64,000 nucleotides of DNA from an uncultured Psychroserpens sp. (GTDB lineage: Bacteria; Bacteroidota; Bacteroidia; Flavobacteriales; Flavobacteriaceae): the NCBI RefSeq assembly GCF_947503375.1, contig NZ_CANNDQ010000004.1, positions 1 through 64,000 of the forward strand, in the 5' to 3' direction. Numbering within the stretch: position 1 is the first letter of the stretch; each line of letters opens with the position of its first letter. The translations under genes were made by a program, and so were the position numbers. The notes beneath the pieces were generated by a model. The model searched no databases. It had not been told where the DNA came from and was given only the letters and a program-made list of their open reading frames with translations. This document shows positions 63,256 through 64,000 of this stretch, piece by piece.

Positions 63256-63645
63256 ATGAGAAAGTATGTCAGATTAATATCAATAACACTTGTAACACTA
63301 CTATATTCGCTATCGGTTACAAACTGTAAAGATAACAACCAATTACCTGACCCGTTAGAAGCTGGCTGGAACAATGAAGCTGTTTGCGAAGTTCTTGAAG
63401 AAAATTCAAAATTAAGAACATTAAAATGTACTTTCCCTCCTGGTGTAGGACACGAAAGACATTATCATCGAGCACATTATGGCTATACAATAGTAGGAAG
63501 TAAATTCAAAATAAAGGATACTGCGGGTGTTAGAGAAGTTAATGTACCAACTGGCTACAGTTTTTATAACAATAAGATTGAATGGCATGAAGTATTAAAT
63601 ATAGGTGACACTACTGCTATTTTTTTAATTATTGAACCTAAATAG
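63256..63645 (+). CDS. Cupin-domain lipoprotein
   Basis: 129 residues from the ATG at 63256, which yields a lipoprotein signal (MRKYVRLISITLVTLLYSLSVTNCKD). The ATG at 63163 would give an extra 31-residue hydrophobic leader and hide it. The cupin barrel contains GVGHERHYHRAHYGYTIVGSKFKI, with three or four metal-ligand-like His, and EWHEVLNIGDTTAIFLIIEPK as the second motif. Probably periplasmic; metal and substrate unknown. It is 12 bases from a small membrane-protein gene. Confidence 0.85.
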   Translation: MRKYVRLISITLVTLLYSLSVTNCKDNNQLPDPLEAGWNNEAVCEVLEENSKLRTLKCTFPPGVGHERHYHRAHYGYTIVGSKFKIKDTAGVREVNVPTGYSFYNNKIEWHEVLNIGDTTAIFLIIEPK

Positions 63646-63657
63646 TTAACTTGTGCT

Positions 63658-63774
63658 ATGAATGGTTTTGATATTGTTTTGGCAATAGCCATAATCTTAT
63701 TTGCGCGTCTTGGTATTAGACTAGTAGCTGGTTATATTAAAATGAAAAATGAGCAAAAAAATAACACTCAATGA
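63658..63774 (+). CDS. 38-residue membrane protein
   Basis: ATG at 63658 opens a short frame with one hydrophobic helix (DIVLAIAIILFARLGIRLVAGY) and a basic, Asn-rich tail. It ends TGA at 63772-63774, overlapping the start codon of the following DUF6090-type gene by four bases (ATGA). The tight overlap suggests it is really translated. No family recognised. Confidence 0.55.
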   Translation: MNGFDIVLAIAIILFARLGIRLVAGYIKMKNEQKNNTQ

Positions 63775-64000
63775 TAGGCTTTTTTAGAAAAATTCGCCAA
63801 GTTTTACTCAAAAAAAACAGATTTACTCAATACTTATTATATGCCGTTGGTGAAATTGTTTTGGTTATGATTGGGATTTTATTAGCTATGCAAATCAATA
63901 ACTTAAATGAAAAACGCAAATTACAAAAGACACTTAATAATACATTTCGAATTATCTCTGACGACTTAAAAACCGATACCCTTATCGCTTCTAATATCAT
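63771..64000 (+). CDS. DUF6090 family membrane protein, cut by the window edge
   Basis: First 76 residues of a gene that continues past the window. It begins MIGFFRKIRQVLLKKNRFTQ, then a membrane helix (YLLYAVGEIVLVMIGILLAMQ), then INNLNEKRKLQKTLNN. This opening is typical of the DUF6090 family, abundant in flavobacteria and of unknown function, with a cytoplasmic N-terminus, one or two membrane segments and a periplasmic helical domain. Confidence 0.8.
   Translation, partial: MIGFFRKIRQVLLKKNRFTQYLLYAVGEIVLVMIGILLAMQINNLNEKRKLQKTLNNTFRIISDDLKTDTLIASNI

Overview
The window is AT-rich chromosomal DNA of a member of the Bacteroidota, most likely a marine Flavobacteriaceae (Winogradskyella/Psychroserpens/Olleya-like; genus is a guess). 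Reasons: TAnnTTTG-type promoters with TTTG about 19 bases upstream, weak or absent Shine-Dalgarno sequences, tRNA genes without encoded CCA, two-gene transketolase, PorT-type outer membrane protein, many short lipoproteins, a GldL-like membrane protein, and a zeaxanthin-type carotenoid cluster. I see no phage, insertion sequence, CRISPR array, rRNA or plasmid gene. Most of the window is core genome with a few lineage-specific gene pairs.

Layout. 0.1-3.5 kb: thrS-infC-rpmI-rplT translation operon, with infC starting at a non-AUG codon. 3.6-8.2 kb: exported TolB-propeller/amidohydrolase and a convergent conserved exported protein. 8.3-17.0 kb (minus strand): a P-loop sulfotransferase-like gene overlapping a class IV aminotransferase gene, an AI-2E permease, dnaB, accA, and tgt-lptG-eamA. 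17.2-22.2 kb: transketolase halves, an outer membrane barrel, FKBP lipoprotein, S4 protein, phosphoribosyltransferase, shikimate kinase. 22.3-27.6 kb: tRNA-Lys and tRNA-Leu, then a CarH-like MerR/B12 regulator followed by crtI-crtB-crtZ-crtY. 27.5-32.5 kb: TlpA-like thioredoxin, a three-repeat lipoprotein, a Crp/Fnr regulator with a CRP-like palindrome between the two, aconitase. 32.7-41 kb: acyltransferase, a copper type II monooxygenase-like membrane protein coupled to a SCO copper chaperone, a GldL-like mini-protein, moxR, and three consecutive SurA/PpiC-type periplasmic proteins. 41.3-54.3 kb: a mixed run of enzymes (M1 and M61 peptidases, RidA, GNAT, glycosyltransferase, uvrB, esterase, APS reductase). 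54.3-64 kb: sucC, lysA, a TPR histidine kinase with a LytTR regulator, small exported proteins, a truncated epimerase, AtoE permease, a cupin lipoprotein and the start of a DUF6090 gene cut by the window edge.

How the genes fit together. The carotenoid operon carries phytoene synthesis, desaturation, cyclisation and hydroxylation, so beta-carotene and zeaxanthin are the expected pigments if geranylgeranyl diphosphate is made elsewhere. The regulator in front keeps the cobalamin-site residues of light-sensing CarH/LitR proteins. The periplasmic foldase block probably serves outer membrane protein biogenesis. The best candidates for undescribed biology are the copper-monooxygenase-like protein with its own SCO chaperone (33.8-35.6 kb), the aminotransferase/P-loop pair (8.3-9.9 kb), and the Crp-like regulator/palindrome/repeat-lipoprotein unit (28.2-30.1 kb). 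Everything here was read by eye; no database search, alignment or folding program was run.
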